Origin: Janibacter sp. Soil728 | Lineage (GTDB): Bacteria; Actinomycetota; Actinomycetes; Actinomycetales; Dermatophilaceae | Assembly (NCBI RefSeq): GCF_001428305.1 | Contig: NZ_LMRZ01000005.1 | Span: forward strand, 464,279 to 528,278 | DNA: 64,000 nucleotides | Direction of reading: 5' to 3' | In this document: one piece after another, positions 63,981 through 64,000 of the stretch | How the letters are laid out: each line of letters starts with the position of its first letter | How positions within the stretch are numbered: position 1 is the first letter of the stretch | The notes under the pieces: generated by a model | The model's input: only the letters and a program-made list of their open reading frames with translations | Databases searched by the model: none | Told to the model about the DNA's origin: nothing | Translations under genes and position numbers: made by a program

Positions 63981-64000
63981 ACATGAAGGAGCCGAAGAAG

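Overview
The window is a 64 kb, strongly GC-rich, gene-dense chromosomal segment of an actinobacterium. The gene order (mihF-gmk-rpoZ-coaBC-metK-priA-fmt-rsmB, the pyr operon, and recN-steA-steB beside tlyA and nadK), a PriA without helicase motifs, frequent GTG starts and leaderless promoters fit the order Micrococcales. An Intrasporangiaceae-like (Janibacter-type) host is my inference, not proven. All genes look chromosomal and ordinary for the lineage. I see no prophage, insertion sequence, CRISPR array or tRNA.

Region 1 (1-17.9 kb, minus strand) is one long run read right to left: pyrR-pyrB-pyrC-carA-carB-pyrK-pyrD-pyrF-mihF-gmk-rpoZ-coaBC-metK-priA-fmt-rsmB. Almost every junction overlaps by 1-4 nt. 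It covers the whole de novo UMP pathway, then GMP kinase, a nucleoid protein, RNA polymerase omega, CoA synthesis, SAM synthesis, replication restart, initiator-tRNA formylation and rRNA methylation. A PyrR-binding loop sits in the pyrR leader. Region 2 (17.9-20.6 kb, plus) is metNIQ, a methionine importer with a leaderless promoter in an AT-rich island.

Region 3 (20.6-30.1 kb) holds Nudix, AI-2E-type permease, nusB, efp and a secreted lipase on minus; an FMN glutamate-synthase-like protein on plus; and an ABC exporter pair divergent from a histidine kinase/response regulator pair. Region 4 (30.1-39.9 kb, minus) is alaS-ruvX-mltG-aroE-aroC-aroK-aroB plus rarA; alaS has a long leader with a possible Ala-rich micro-ORF. 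Region 5 (39.9-45.1 kb, plus) is a tight four-gene unit: MMPL exporter, GNAT, FUSC-type membrane protein, Nudix. Region 6 (45.1-50.1 kb) is a HAD hydrolase, aspS, an ADP-ribose-type Nudix and a Tat-exported protein of unknown function.

Region 7 (50.1-63.8 kb, minus) starts next to an rRNA operon end (5S fragment and strong terminator at the right edge). It runs TPR protein, HAD, Lys-rich protein, small protein, tlyA, nadK, recN, steA, steB, MraY/WecA-like transferase, MurJ-like flippase, GT4 glycosyltransferase, pyrG. The steA-to-GT4 part reads as a coherent envelope/cytokinesis module.

The most intriguing non-coding signal is a palindromic element (arms TGCATTGCC and GGGCAATGCA) present five times at four loci, always just past the 3' end of a gene. 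Others are the PyrR leader, four candidate leaderless promoters, and a 5S rRNA match that breaks off inside the gene near the window edge.
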